Source of the DNA: an uncultured Clostridia bacterium
GTDB lineage: Bacteria > Bacillota > Clostridia > Christensenellales > CAG-314
Reading direction: 5' to 3'
Assembly: GCA_947630425.1 (NCBI GenBank)
Contig: CANRHN010000009.1
Coordinates: forward strand, 1-45,942
Length of the DNA: 45,942 nt
In this document: positions 1-6,340 of the stretch, in pieces
How positions within the stretch are numbered: the first letter of the stretch is position 1
Layout of the letters: the number at the start of each line of letters is the position of its first letter
Program-made: the position numbers and the translations under genes
Notes under the pieces: generated by a model
What the model was told of the DNA's origin: nothing
The model's database searches: none
Seen by the model: only the letters and a program-made list of their open reading frames with translations

Positions 1-72
1 GCCGCAGAAAGAGGGATCAAGCCGATTCAATTATATGTTGGGAAAATACCTACACCCCAACATTTGACATAG
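1..72 (+). CDS. C-terminal end of an unidentified protein (cut by window start)
   Basis: Frame 1 is open from the first base and ends at a TAG at 70-72, giving 23 residues that end in the peptide QLYVGKIPTPQHLT. The composition looks like real protein, but the piece is too short to assign a family. An inverted repeat (arms about 34-41 and 56-64) lies inside it and could be either coding sequence or a transcript end. It is the only plus-strand gene hint before position 20939. It could also be chance open sequence. Confidence 0.3.
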   Translation, partial: AAERGIKPIQLYVGKIPTPQHLT

Positions 73-91
73 AGCCATATTTTTTGCGCGC

Positions 92-119
92 AAAAGCGAC
101 CTCGCTTTCGCGGGGTCGC
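92..119 (-). terminator. Hairpin with short U-run, minus strand
   Basis: Ten-base arms (96-105 and 110-119, one G-U pair) close a GAAA tetraloop on the minus strand and are followed by UUUU (92-95). It could end transcripts reading through the tRNA-Arg region. The U-run is short, so it may be only a structural repeat unit. Confidence 0.45.
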
Positions 120-125
120 CTTCAT

Positions 126-144
126 TGGCGCGCCATAGAGCTCG
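126..144 (-). repeat. Partial echo of the tRNA-Arg 3' end
   Basis: Positions 126-144 match tRNA-Arg positions 270-290 (acceptor 3' strand plus part of the T arm) apart from a two-base deletion. The following bases (145-205) hold two further imperfect palindromes (arms tgacgc/gcgtca and ggattg/caatcc). It looks like debris of a duplicated tRNA gene merged with a palindromic repeat. Confidence 0.55.
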
Positions 145-216
145 TTGACGCAAGCATAGCGCAGCGTCACCAGGGATTGCTACGCAAAGCGTCAATCCCG
201 TCATATATTTCAGTCT

Positions 217-230
217 CTCCTTATGGCGCG
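217..230 (+). repeat. Inverted 14-base copy of the tRNA-Arg acceptor end
   Basis: Bases 217-230 are the exact reverse complement of 273-286, the 3' acceptor/T-arm portion of tRNA-Arg. The two arms flank the terminator at 235-265. A read-through transcript could therefore pair its downstream sequence with the tRNA 3' end. Confidence 0.6.
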
Positions 231-234
231 AAAC

Positions 235-265
235 AAAAAGCGAGACCGAAAATTTTTCGGTCTCG
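235..265 (-). terminator. Intrinsic terminator of tRNA-Arg
   Basis: A strong minus-strand stem (arms 241-252 and 254-265, nearly perfect) is followed by a U-run given by the As at 235-239. It starts four bases after the encoded CCA of the tRNA. Confidence 0.8.
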
Positions 266-269
266 ACAG

Positions 270-346
270 TGGCGCGCCATAAGGAGCTCGAATCCCTAAC
301 CTTTGGTTCCGTAGACCAACGCTCTATCCAATTGAGCTAATGGCGC
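270..346 (-). tRNA. tRNA-Arg, anticodon ACG, CCA encoded
   Basis: The minus strand folds as a complete tRNA. The acceptor stem pairs 340-346 with 274-280, the D arm contains the TTAGCTCAATTGG pattern, the anticodon stem TTGGT/ACCAA closes a loop CTACGGA with anticodon ACG, and the T stem closes loop TTCGAGC. The discriminator G (273) and CCA (272-270) are encoded. After A-to-I editing it would read CGU, CGC and CGA. A terminator follows at once. The nearest strong promoter is about 290 bases upstream (638-666), with decayed partial copies of the same tRNA between. Confidence 0.93.
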
Positions 347-383
347 ATATTTAATTGTGACAATTTGACTTTAGCTCCGACAA

Positions 384-410
384 ACCAACGCTCTATCCAA
401 TTGAGCTAAT
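384..410 (-). pseudogene. tRNA-Arg fragment (D arm and 5' anticodon stem)
   Basis: These 27 bases are identical to positions 315-341 of the intact tRNA-Arg. The similarity ends before the anticodon, and the acceptor and T arms are missing, so the copy cannot give a functional tRNA. It supports tandem duplication followed by decay. Confidence 0.75.
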
Positions 411-426
411 ACTCGCTAACGCTACG

Positions 427-480
427 TACTCCACTTCGTTTCGTGGCGGGCGCACTGCGTGCTTGGCTGAGGACGTTCGC
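427..480 (+). repeat. tRNA-linked dispersed repeat, copy 1
   Basis: This GC-rich unit begins TACTCC and ends near GGCTGAGGACGT. A related unit with the same order of blocks (TACTCC, TTCGTGGCG, GCACT..TGTGC-like palindrome, GGCTGAGGACGT) lies on the other strand at 11580-11640, downstream of tRNA-Ser. Two copies, both near tRNA genes, indicate a dispersed element family. Confidence 0.6.
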
Positions 481-519
481 TCCACTGCGTTCCGCTCGGT
501 TAAGGGCGCATATTTAATT
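472..519 (+). repeat. 48-base direct repeat, copy A
   Basis: Identical over 48 bases to 555-602 (offset 83). It runs from gacgttcgctccactgcg to the tRNA upstream flank catatttaatt. A second 21-base repeat (403-423 and 531-551) is interleaved, so the duplicated unit includes tRNA-derived sequence. Confidence 0.85.
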
Positions 520-554
520 TGTTGCAATTTGAGCTAATACTCGCTAACGCTCGT

Positions 555-602
555 GACGTTCGCTCCACTGCGTTCCGCTCGGTTAAGGGCGCATATTTAA
601 TT
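555..602 (+). repeat. 48-base direct repeat, copy B
   Basis: Second copy of the 472-519 unit. Two copies of unequal surroundings and no regular spacer argue against a CRISPR array and for tandem duplication of a tRNA-flanking segment. Confidence 0.85.
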
Positions 603-637
603 CTTGTGTTGAAAGCGCATATTCAAATTGCTAACAT

Positions 638-666
638 ATTATACCGCGCGCAAAAAAAAATGTCAA
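638..666 (-). promoter_or_regulatory. Consensus sigma-A promoter for the tRNA-Arg unit
   Basis: On the minus strand TTGACA (661-666) is separated by exactly 17 bases from TATAAT (638-643), a perfect consensus. Transcription should start near 631 and cross the decayed repeats before reaching tRNA-Arg at 346. No other minus-strand gene lies between. Confidence 0.85.
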
Positions 667-823
667 CGGTTTTGAAACACATTGCAAGTGTCGTTGGGTA
701 GTTTTTTGCGGCGTTTCCGTTTGACGGCACGGCAAGCAAACTCTGCGCGAGAATGTGCAAAACGTTCTCCGTTGTTTGCCGCGGCACGTTTGTATTTAGT
801 CCGACCTGACCCGTCAGCTTGAA
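667..823. other. Intergenic region with large imperfect hairpin
   Basis: No gene is seen. A nested inverted repeat (outer arms gcaaac/gtttgc near 736-741 and 774-779, inner arms gagaa/ttctc) lies 3' of trxB. It lacks a clear U-run on either strand, so it is at best a weak end for the nrdD-trxB transcript. Confidence 0.4.
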
Positions 824-1726
824 CTACTTCAGCGAATCAACATACTGGGCGGCGGCAAAACCCGCAATCGCCCCGTCTCCCACGGCTGTGGCGCATTGAC
901 GGACAAGTTTGGTGCGGCAATCGCCTGCGGCAAAAATGCCCTTACAGCTTGTTTTGCAATCCTCGCCGGCAATAACGTAGCCCCGTTCGTCCAAATCCAC
1001 CACGTCGGCAAACGCCTCGTTGTGCGGTTCTTGCCCTATCGCCACAAACACGGCGTCACAGTTTTGATAGGTGATAGCTCCGTCGTTGTCGCGAAACACC
1101 ACGCCTTCCACCTTGATTTCGCCGAGAATTTCCGACACGGTAACGTTTTTGATCCAATCTACGTTGCTCGCCTCGATACGGTCGGCAAGCTCCTTGTCGC
1201 AAAACAATTTGTCGAACATGGTAAGAAGGTGTACCTCGCTGCAAATGTCCGCAAGGTACAGCGCATACTGCGCGGCGCTGTTACCGTCGCCCACAACGCA
1301 AACGGGTTTGTCCTTGTAAAAAGCACCGTCGCAAACAGCGCAGTAGCACACTCCGTTGCCGACAAGTTTCTGTTCGCCGTCAACTCCCAGACGCTTGTGC
1401 GTAACGCCCGTTGCAAGCACGACGGACTTACATTCGTAGCTGCCGTATTCCGTCAAAACAGTAAAAAATCCATCGGATCGTTGTATTTTTCCCGACCCCA
1501 TGTCAAATTCCACCCCGTGTGCGGTCACTTGTTCAAACATTTTGTCTGCCAAAGCCGCACCGCTTGTTTCCAAAACGGAAGGGAAATTTTCCACGCGAGG
1601 AGCTGTGGCAATTTGTCCGCCGAAGGCTGTGCTTTCCACCAACATTACCTTTTTGCCCGCCCGAGCCGCATATAGCGAGGCGGTCAGACCCGCAGGTCCG
1701 CCGCCGATAACTACAATATCGTACAT
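824..1726 (-). CDS. trxB: Thioredoxin-disulfide reductase
   Basis: This 300-residue flavoprotein moves electrons from NADPH through FAD to thioredoxin-like proteins in the cytoplasm. The FAD-binding GGGPAG motif is at residues 8-13, the redox-active CAVC at 129-132, the NADPH-binding GDGNSA near 147, and the second FAD motif GIFAAGDCR near the C terminus. The length is normal for the low-molecular-weight family. The ATG lies 9 bases after the nrdD stop, and its ribosome-binding site overlaps that stop, so the two genes form one operon. The pairing suggests that TrxB reduces the redoxin domain fused to NrdD. Confidence 0.96.
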   Translation of the reverse strand: MYDIVVIGGGPAGLTASLYAARAGKKVMLVESTAFGGQIATAPRVENFPSVLETSGAALADKMFEQVTAHGVEFDMGSGKIQRSDGFFTVLTEYGSYECKSVVLATGVTHKRLGVDGEQKLVGNGVCYCAVCDGAFYKDKPVCVVGDGNSAAQYALYLADICSEVHLLTMFDKLFCDKELADRIEASNVDWIKNVTVSEILGEIKVEGVVFRDNDGAITYQNCDAVFVAIGQEPHNEAFADVVDLDERGYVIAGEDCKTSCKGIFAAGDCRTKLVRQCATAVGDGAIAGFAAAQYVDSLK

Positions 1727-1735
1727 AATTTTTCC

Positions 1736-4099
1736 CTACTTGGCGCTTTCTATATATTTGCGCACGTTTGAAGCGTTTTCGTACACTTTGTAGCTGTCGC
1801 CGTCAGCCACAATCAACGTGGGCGTAAGTTTGATTTGAAACTTTTTGGAAAGTTCGGAGTTTTGCATTGCGTTGACTTCCTCCACGTCCAAATTTGCTTT
1901 GTGCAGCATCAATTCCGCCATTTTGCAATTGGGACAATTGTCCTGAACGAACAATATGGGTTTAAGCAAGCAGGTTTGCACCTTGACTTCTTCTTTTTCG
2001 TGAGAAACAAGACATTTCTTTTGAACGCTGCGTTCGGGTTCGTAGGTCTTGCGCTCCTTCCACTCCTGCGCCTTGCCGTCGTTCCAATTTTGCACCGGAC
2101 GGTAATAGCCCGTAATACGGCTGTAAACCTCCGTCTTTTGATGACAATGCGGACACTCGTACTGCTCGCCCGCCAAATAGCCGTGATCCGGACACACCGA
2201 GTAGGTGGGGGACATTGTGTAGTAAGGTAAGCGGTAGTTTTCCGCAATGGTTCTGACAAGCTTCATTGCCGATTTCCAATCGGGCAGGCGTTCGCCGAGA
2301 AATCCGTGGAATACCGTTCCGGACGTGTAGAGCGTTTGCAATTCGTCCTGAATGTCCAGCGCGTCAAAAATGTCGTAAGTAAAGCTCACGGGCAGATGCG
2401 AACTGTTGGTATAGTAGGGGGTTTCTCCCTTTTTGCTGGCAAAAATCATGTCGGGGTAAAGCTTTTGGTCGTGCTTGGCAAGACGGTAAGCGGTACTCTC
2501 CGCGGGAGTAGCTTCGAGGTTGTACAAATCTCCGTACTTTTCCTGATAGTCGCTCAAGCGTTCACGCATATGGTTCAAAACCTTTTTGGTAAAGGTCTGC
2601 GCGCGAACGTCCGTCATGTTGCAAGCAAGCCAAGAAGCATTGAGGCACGCCTCGTTCATTCCGACCAATCCGATTGTGGAAAAGTGGTTGTCGAAAGTGC
2701 CCAAATACCGTTTTGTATAGGGGTAAAGCCCCGCTTCCATAAGCTTGCTGACCGTTGTGCGCTTGATTTTCAACGAACGAGCTGCAATGTCCATCATTTT
2801 GTCGAGACGGGAGAAAAACTCCGTTTCGTCTTTGCTCAAATAGGCAATTCTCGGCATGTTGATTGTAACAACGCCTATGCTGCCCGTAGACTCGCCGCTA
2901 CCGAAAAATCCACCGCTCTTTTTGCGAAGCTCTCTCAAATCCAAGCGCAAACGGCAGCACATGCTGCGCACATCGCTGGGTTGCATGTCGCTGTTGATGT
3001 AGTTGCTGAAGTAAGGCGTGCCGTACTTGGCGGTCATCTCAAACAGCAGCTTGTTGTTTTCCGTTTCGCTCCAATCGAAATCCTTGGTGATGGAATATGT
3101 GGGAATGGGGTACTGAAATCCGCGTCCGTTGTAGTCGCCTTCTATCATGGTCTCTATGAACGCTTTGTTTACCATGTCCATTTCCTTTTTGCAATCCTTG
3201 TAGCGGAAAGGCATTTCCTTGCCGCCCACTATGCAATGCAGCTCGGCAAGATCGTCGGGAACGGTCCAATCCAAGGTTATGTTGGAAAAGGGCGCTTGCG
3301 TACCCCAACGACTCGGAATGTTGACGCCGTAAATGAAGGATTCTATGCACTTTTTTGTTTCTTCGTAAGAAAGATTGTCCGCCTTGACAAAGGGGGCAAG
3401 ATAGGTGTCAAAAGAACTGAATGCCTGCGCGCCCGCCCATTCGTTTGCCATGATACCGATAAAGTTGACCATTTGGTTGCACAACGTGGCAAGGTGTTTT
3501 GCCGGCGCAGACGTGATTTTGCCCACAACGCCGCCCAAGCCTTCCTGAATGAGTTGTTTGAGAGACCAACCCGCACAGTAACCGCTGAGCATTCCAAGGT
3601 CGTGCAAATGCAGCGCGCCGCTACGATGAGCCTCGGCGATTTCTTCGTCGTACACCTCGCTCAACCAATAGTTTGCCGTTATTGCACCGCTGTTGGAAAG
3701 AATGAGTCCGCCCACCGAGTAAGTAACGGTGCTGTTCTCTTTGACGCGCCAATCGGCAATTTTCAGATAGTTGTCTACAACAGACTTGTAATCAAGGAAG
3801 GTCTCCCCCGCACGGCGAGCGTTTTCGTGAGTTTTACGGTACAAAATGTAAGCCTTGGCAACATCGGCGTAACCAGCCTGAATAAGTACGGTTTCCACGC
3901 TGTCCTGAATGTCCTCAACGGACACGATACCATCGTTGACCTTATCCAAAAAATCCGCCGTAACTTTGAGCGACAACATGTCGATAATGTCTTGATTGTA
4001 GGGCTTTTTGCAGCCGTCAAAGGCAGCCTTGATCGCGTCGCCGATCTTGGAAAGTTTGAACTCGATAATTTGACCGTTTCTCTTTCTGACCTGATACAT
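1736..4099 (-). CDS. nrdD: Anaerobic (class III) ribonucleotide reductase with fused C-terminal redoxin domain
   Basis: The 787-residue enzyme makes deoxyribonucleotides without oxygen. An ATP-cone regulatory domain occupies about residues 2-90 and the catalytic barrel about 100-630. A zinc site follows (C636, then CPHC at 649-652), then the glycyl-radical loop RITGYYRPVQNWN, with G664 the likely radical site. Residues from about 713 add a glutaredoxin-like domain with a CPNC redox motif at 722-725 and the cis-Pro motif LTPTL, which standard NrdD lacks. Together with adjacent trxB this points to a redoxin-dependent rather than formate-dependent reductase. No NrdG activase is encoded nearby. 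Upstream lie two NrdR boxes and a strong promoter. Confidence 0.95.
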   Translation of the reverse strand: MYQVRKRNGQIIEFKLSKIGDAIKAAFDGCKKPYNQDIIDMLSLKVTADFLDKVNDGIVSVEDIQDSVETVLIQAGYADVAKAYILYRKTHENARRAGETFLDYKSVVDNYLKIADWRVKENSTVTYSVGGLILSNSGAITANYWLSEVYDEEIAEAHRSGALHLHDLGMLSGYCAGWSLKQLIQEGLGGVVGKITSAPAKHLATLCNQMVNFIGIMANEWAGAQAFSSFDTYLAPFVKADNLSYEETKKCIESFIYGVNIPSRWGTQAPFSNITLDWTVPDDLAELHCIVGGKEMPFRYKDCKKEMDMVNKAFIETMIEGDYNGRGFQYPIPTYSITKDFDWSETENNKLLFEMTAKYGTPYFSNYINSDMQPSDVRSMCCRLRLDLRELRKKSGGFFGSGESTGSIGVVTINMPRIAYLSKDETEFFSRLDKMMDIAARSLKIKRTTVSKLMEAGLYPYTKRYLGTFDNHFSTIGLVGMNEACLNASWLACNMTDVRAQTFTKKVLNHMRERLSDYQEKYGDLYNLEATPAESTAYRLAKHDQKLYPDMIFASKKGETPYYTNSSHLPVSFTYDIFDALDIQDELQTLYTSGTVFHGFLGERLPDWKSAMKLVRTIAENYRLPYYTMSPTYSVCPDHGYLAGEQYECPHCHQKTEVYSRITGYYRPVQNWNDGKAQEWKERKTYEPERSVQKKCLVSHEKEEVKVQTCLLKPILFVQDNCPNCKMAELMLHKANLDVEEVNAMQNSELSKKFQIKLTPTLIVADGDSYKVYENASNVRKYIESAK

Positions 4100-4167
4100 T
4101 TTTTCCTCCGTAGTGCCGAAATTTATTCTACCGACATTTCTCGATGCCGTGTAGGGTGAGCCTTTTT

Positions 4168-4197
4168 ATTGTAGCAAAAACAACTCCCATTTGTCAA
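4168..4197 (-). promoter_or_regulatory. Promoter of nrdD-trxB
   Basis: Minus-strand TTGACA (4192-4197), an 18-base spacer and TACAAT (4168-4173). Transcription should start near 4161, leaving a leader of about 60 bases. The two NrdR boxes stand directly upstream of the -35 element. Confidence 0.8.
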
Positions 4198-4205
4198 CGG
4201 TTCAA

Positions 4206-4221
4206 ACACAATATATTGTGT
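4206..4221 (-). promoter_or_regulatory. NrdR box 1
   Basis: The 16-base sequence ACACAATATATTGTGT is a perfect palindrome and matches the known NrdR box pattern (ACACwATATwTwGTGT type). It starts 32 bases from the second box, about three helical turns, which is the usual paired arrangement. NrdR would repress nrdD-trxB when dATP is high. Confidence 0.85.
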
Positions 4222-4237
4222 TATTTTTTCACTTATG

Positions 4238-4253
4238 ACACAACATATAGTAT
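4238..4253 (-). promoter_or_regulatory. NrdR box 2
   Basis: ACACAACATATAGTAT is a weaker copy of the NrdR box, 16 bases beyond box 1. Its last three bases overlap a separate 30-base dyad at 4251-4280. Confidence 0.75.
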
Positions 4254-4280
4254 GCCAAACATAACGTTACGTCTGGCATA
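4251..4280. repeat. 30-base near-perfect palindrome beside the NrdR boxes
   Basis: Two 15-base arms meet between 4265 and 4266 with only two mismatched positions; the outer arms are TATGCCA and TGGCATA and the centre is TAACGTTA. It has no U-run, so it is not a terminator. It may be an operator for a second regulator of nrdD. Confidence 0.6.
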
Positions 4281-4533
4281 AGTTTTGAAATTTGCAAACA
4301 AAACGCCCCAAAACAAGTAAAAAGAGACGGCAACAAGTGCTGTCTCTTTTGGAGGAGGGATTGGTTAGAACAAACTTTATAAAAGAGAAAGCTCTATTTC
4401 TCAGAGCGTCTTGTTTTTCTGAACCTTACACAGTATATCATCGAACAGTCCCCGTGTCAATATGCAATTAAGCAAAACGGCGCACTTTTTTTTCGCTAAT
4501 GAATTGAAAAGCGTCGTCATTTTGCAAAAAGAA
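4281..4533. other. Gene-free stretch between nrdD regulatory region and ferredoxin
   Basis: Apart from the ferredoxin terminator (4318-4349) and a short hairpin near 4391-4407 (gctct/agagc arms) nothing codes here. The base composition is AT-rich. No promoter toward the plus strand is convincing. Confidence 0.5.
4318..4349 (-). terminator. Terminator downstream of ferredoxin
   Basis: A 12-base stem (AAAAGAGACrGC with GCyGTCTCTTTT, one G-U pair) around a 7-base loop, followed on the minus strand by a U-rich stretch. The arms end in A/T runs, so it could work in both directions. Confidence 0.65.
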
Positions 4534-4719
4534 CTACTGCTCCACTTCTATTGCGTTGACAGGGCAAATTTCCGCCGCTTCCATCACCTTGTCGGGATGA
4601 TTGTCGGGGTTGCCGACCGCGTCGGAAAATCCGTCCGCGCCGATATCGAAAACCTCGGGGCAAACGTCCACGCACATTCCGCAACCGATACAGTCGTCTT
4701 TTTTTACAAACGTTTTCAT
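4534..4719 (-). CDS. Small 4Fe-4S ferredoxin
   Basis: The 61-residue protein carries one CxxCxxC motif (CIGCGMC) followed by C-P and a distant C-P (ICPVNAI), which together ligate a single [4Fe-4S] cluster; the second half lacks a full second motif. It resembles the single-cluster ferredoxins of anaerobes and should act as a cytoplasmic electron carrier. The start MKTFVKK at 4719 is chosen because AGAGGTG lies just upstream; the open frame extends further 5' without a ribosome-binding site. It has its own terminator, and the M32 gene upstream is separated by another, so it is probably monocistronic. Confidence 0.93.
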   Translation of the reverse strand: MKTFVKKDDCIGCGMCVDVCPEVFDIGADGFSDAVGNPDNHPDKVMEAAEICPVNAIEVEQ

Positions 4720-4763
4720 AAAGTCACCTCTGAATTGATTTGTACCAAAATTGTAGCCTTTCA

Positions 4764-4799
4764 AAACAAAAAACAAACGCCGATTTTCTCGTATCGGCG
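4764..4799 (-). terminator. Terminator of the tsaD-ATPase-M32 operon
   Basis: Minus-strand stem CGCCGAT/ATCGGCG (4778-4784 with 4793-4799) followed by UUUGUUUUUU. It separates the M32 gene from the ferredoxin gene. Confidence 0.8.
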
Positions 4800-4853
4800 C
4801 ATTATTTGACGAAAAGGTTTTTTCTACGGAAAACGGCATTTGCCTTGAGCCCT

Positions 4854-6338
4854 TTATTTTGAATATTTTTCAACAAGATAGTTCACATAGTAGTCAGGGT
4901 TGAAGTCCTCTCCCGTTGCAAGGCAAAGTATTTCATCGGGGTACTTGCTTGCACCGTATTTGTGGATGTGTTCCCGAAGCCACTCGTTGACGCGCGCTGT
5001 CGTTCCGTCTGCAAGACTGCTCTCCACGTCGAATTGCTTGTTCATCGCGTAAAACAACTGCGCCGCAATTGCGCTTCCCAAGGCATAGGTGGGAAAGTAA
5101 CCGAAATTGCCGTAAGCCCAATGCACGTCCTGCAACACGCCCAAAGAGTCGTTAGGGGGCGTTATGCCGAAATACTCCGTAAATTTGTCGTTCCAAAAAC
5201 TCGGCAGATCCTTTACCTGCAAGCTGCCGTCTATCAGCTTTTGCTCAATTTCGTAGCGAAGCATGATGTGCAACGGGTAAGTGAGTTCGTCCGCTTCGGT
5301 ACGCACAAAGCTCCTTTCCACCCTGCAAACATAATTTACAAACTCGTCTAAATCGACGTCGTTCAACTGAGGAGCAAACACTTTTTGCAGCTTGGAAAAA
5401 TGTGCTTGCCAAAAGGCGCGGTTACGTCCGATGATATTTTCGTAAAATCTCGATTGACTTTCGTGCATGCCAAGGCTTGCCCCGCCGCCGCACAAAGTGT
5501 CATTCAACGCGGGATCGCACTGCCTTTCGTAAGTGGCGTGTCCCGTTTCGTGAATGACGGAAAAAATCGAGGAAACAAGGTCGTTTTCGTAGTAATGGGT
5601 GGTGATACGAACGTCGTCTGTACCCATGCCCGAAGTAAACGGGTGTTCGCTCTCCTTCATTATGCCGAAATTTTTGTCAAAGCACAGCACGTCCCTGATA
5701 TATTCGCAAAACTCGCGCTGCTTTGCCACGTCAAACTTTTGCTTTGCCCAACTCGGAACGGGTTGCGGTTCGGACGTTTTGCTTTTGACAAATGGCACTA
5801 ACTTTTCTCTGACCACGTCAAAAAACGCGTCGTACTTTGCTTGCGTATAATGCGGCTCGTATTGATCCAACAACACGTCGTAGCCCTTGCGCGTTTCCGT
5901 AGCCAACCAAACCGTTTGCTTGCGGCAGTAATCCACGATTTTCTCCAAATAGGGACGAAACAGCTCAAAATTACACGTTCTTTTGGCTTCCACATAGACG
6001 GGGTAGGCTCGGGCTGTCAGCTCGTTGAAGGCGACATATTCCCCCATGGGCGTTTTCTTGGCGTCGGCTATGGATTTGTGCATCACTTCTATTTCGTGCC
6101 GTAAAACGTCGTCCAAAGTCTCCCGTGTCTTGTAAAGCGTCTCGACGCAACGTTCAAACTCGGGGTCTGTCGTCAAACGGTAGGACATTTCGGACAGTGT
6201 GGCATTGTATACGCTGTCTGCCGCAATGCTGCCCGCTGCGGCGTCCGTTTGACTGTCCCATTCGGTAAGAAAACTTACGTAGCGAAAAGCGAGAATTTTT
6301 TTGCGTTGTTCCTTGTAAAATCGAAGTTCTTGTTGCAT
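4854..6338 (-). CDS. M32-family metallocarboxypeptidase (carboxypeptidase Taq type)
   Basis: The 494-residue cytoplasmic enzyme should remove C-terminal amino acids from peptides with broad specificity. The zinc-binding HETGH motif is at 263-267, and the third ligand lies in the downstream HESQSR segment, both diagnostic of family M32. The length is typical (about 490-510). No signal peptide is seen. The start codon lies two bases after the stop of the P-type ATPase gene, so it is the last gene of the tsaD operon. The functional link to the other two genes is unclear; peptide recycling is a likely role. Confidence 0.94.
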   Translation of the reverse strand: MQQELRFYKEQRKKILAFRYVSFLTEWDSQTDAAAGSIAADSVYNATLSEMSYRLTTDPEFERCVETLYKTRETLDDVLRHEIEVMHKSIADAKKTPMGEYVAFNELTARAYPVYVEAKRTCNFELFRPYLEKIVDYCRKQTVWLATETRKGYDVLLDQYEPHYTQAKYDAFFDVVREKLVPFVKSKTSEPQPVPSWAKQKFDVAKQREFCEYIRDVLCFDKNFGIMKESEHPFTSGMGTDDVRITTHYYENDLVSSIFSVIHETGHATYERQCDPALNDTLCGGGASLGMHESQSRFYENIIGRNRAFWQAHFSKLQKVFAPQLNDVDLDEFVNYVCRVERSFVRTEADELTYPLHIMLRYEIEQKLIDGSLQVKDLPSFWNDKFTEYFGITPPNDSLGVLQDVHWAYGNFGYFPTYALGSAIAAQLFYAMNKQFDVESSLADGTTARVNEWLREHIHKYGASKYPDEILCLATGEDFNPDYYVNYLVEKYSK

Positions 6339-6340
6339 TT

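Larger units (their letters stand above)
347..637. other. Repeat-rich leader between promoter and tRNA-Arg
   Basis: No gene is seen. The stretch holds a duplicated 5' half of tRNA-Arg (384-410), a 21-base repeat (403-423 and 531-551), a 48-base repeat (472-519 and 555-602) and a GC-rich unit related to one beside tRNA-Ser (427-480). The motif GCGCATATTTAATT, which is the tRNA 5' end plus its upstream flank, recurs at 343-356, 506-519 and 589-602. This reads as an array of tRNA copies decayed by unequal recombination. Confidence 0.7.

Noticed and set aside
472..602. Possible CRISPR array
   Set aside because: Only two 48-base copies, non-uniform intervening sequence that itself repeats, and no cas genes; better explained by tRNA-locus duplication.
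2306..4159. 617-codon plus-strand open frame opposite nrdD
   Set aside because: Exactly antisense to the well-supported nrdD, with no ribosome-binding site and low-complexity His/Arg/Val-rich protein; a codon-bias shadow.
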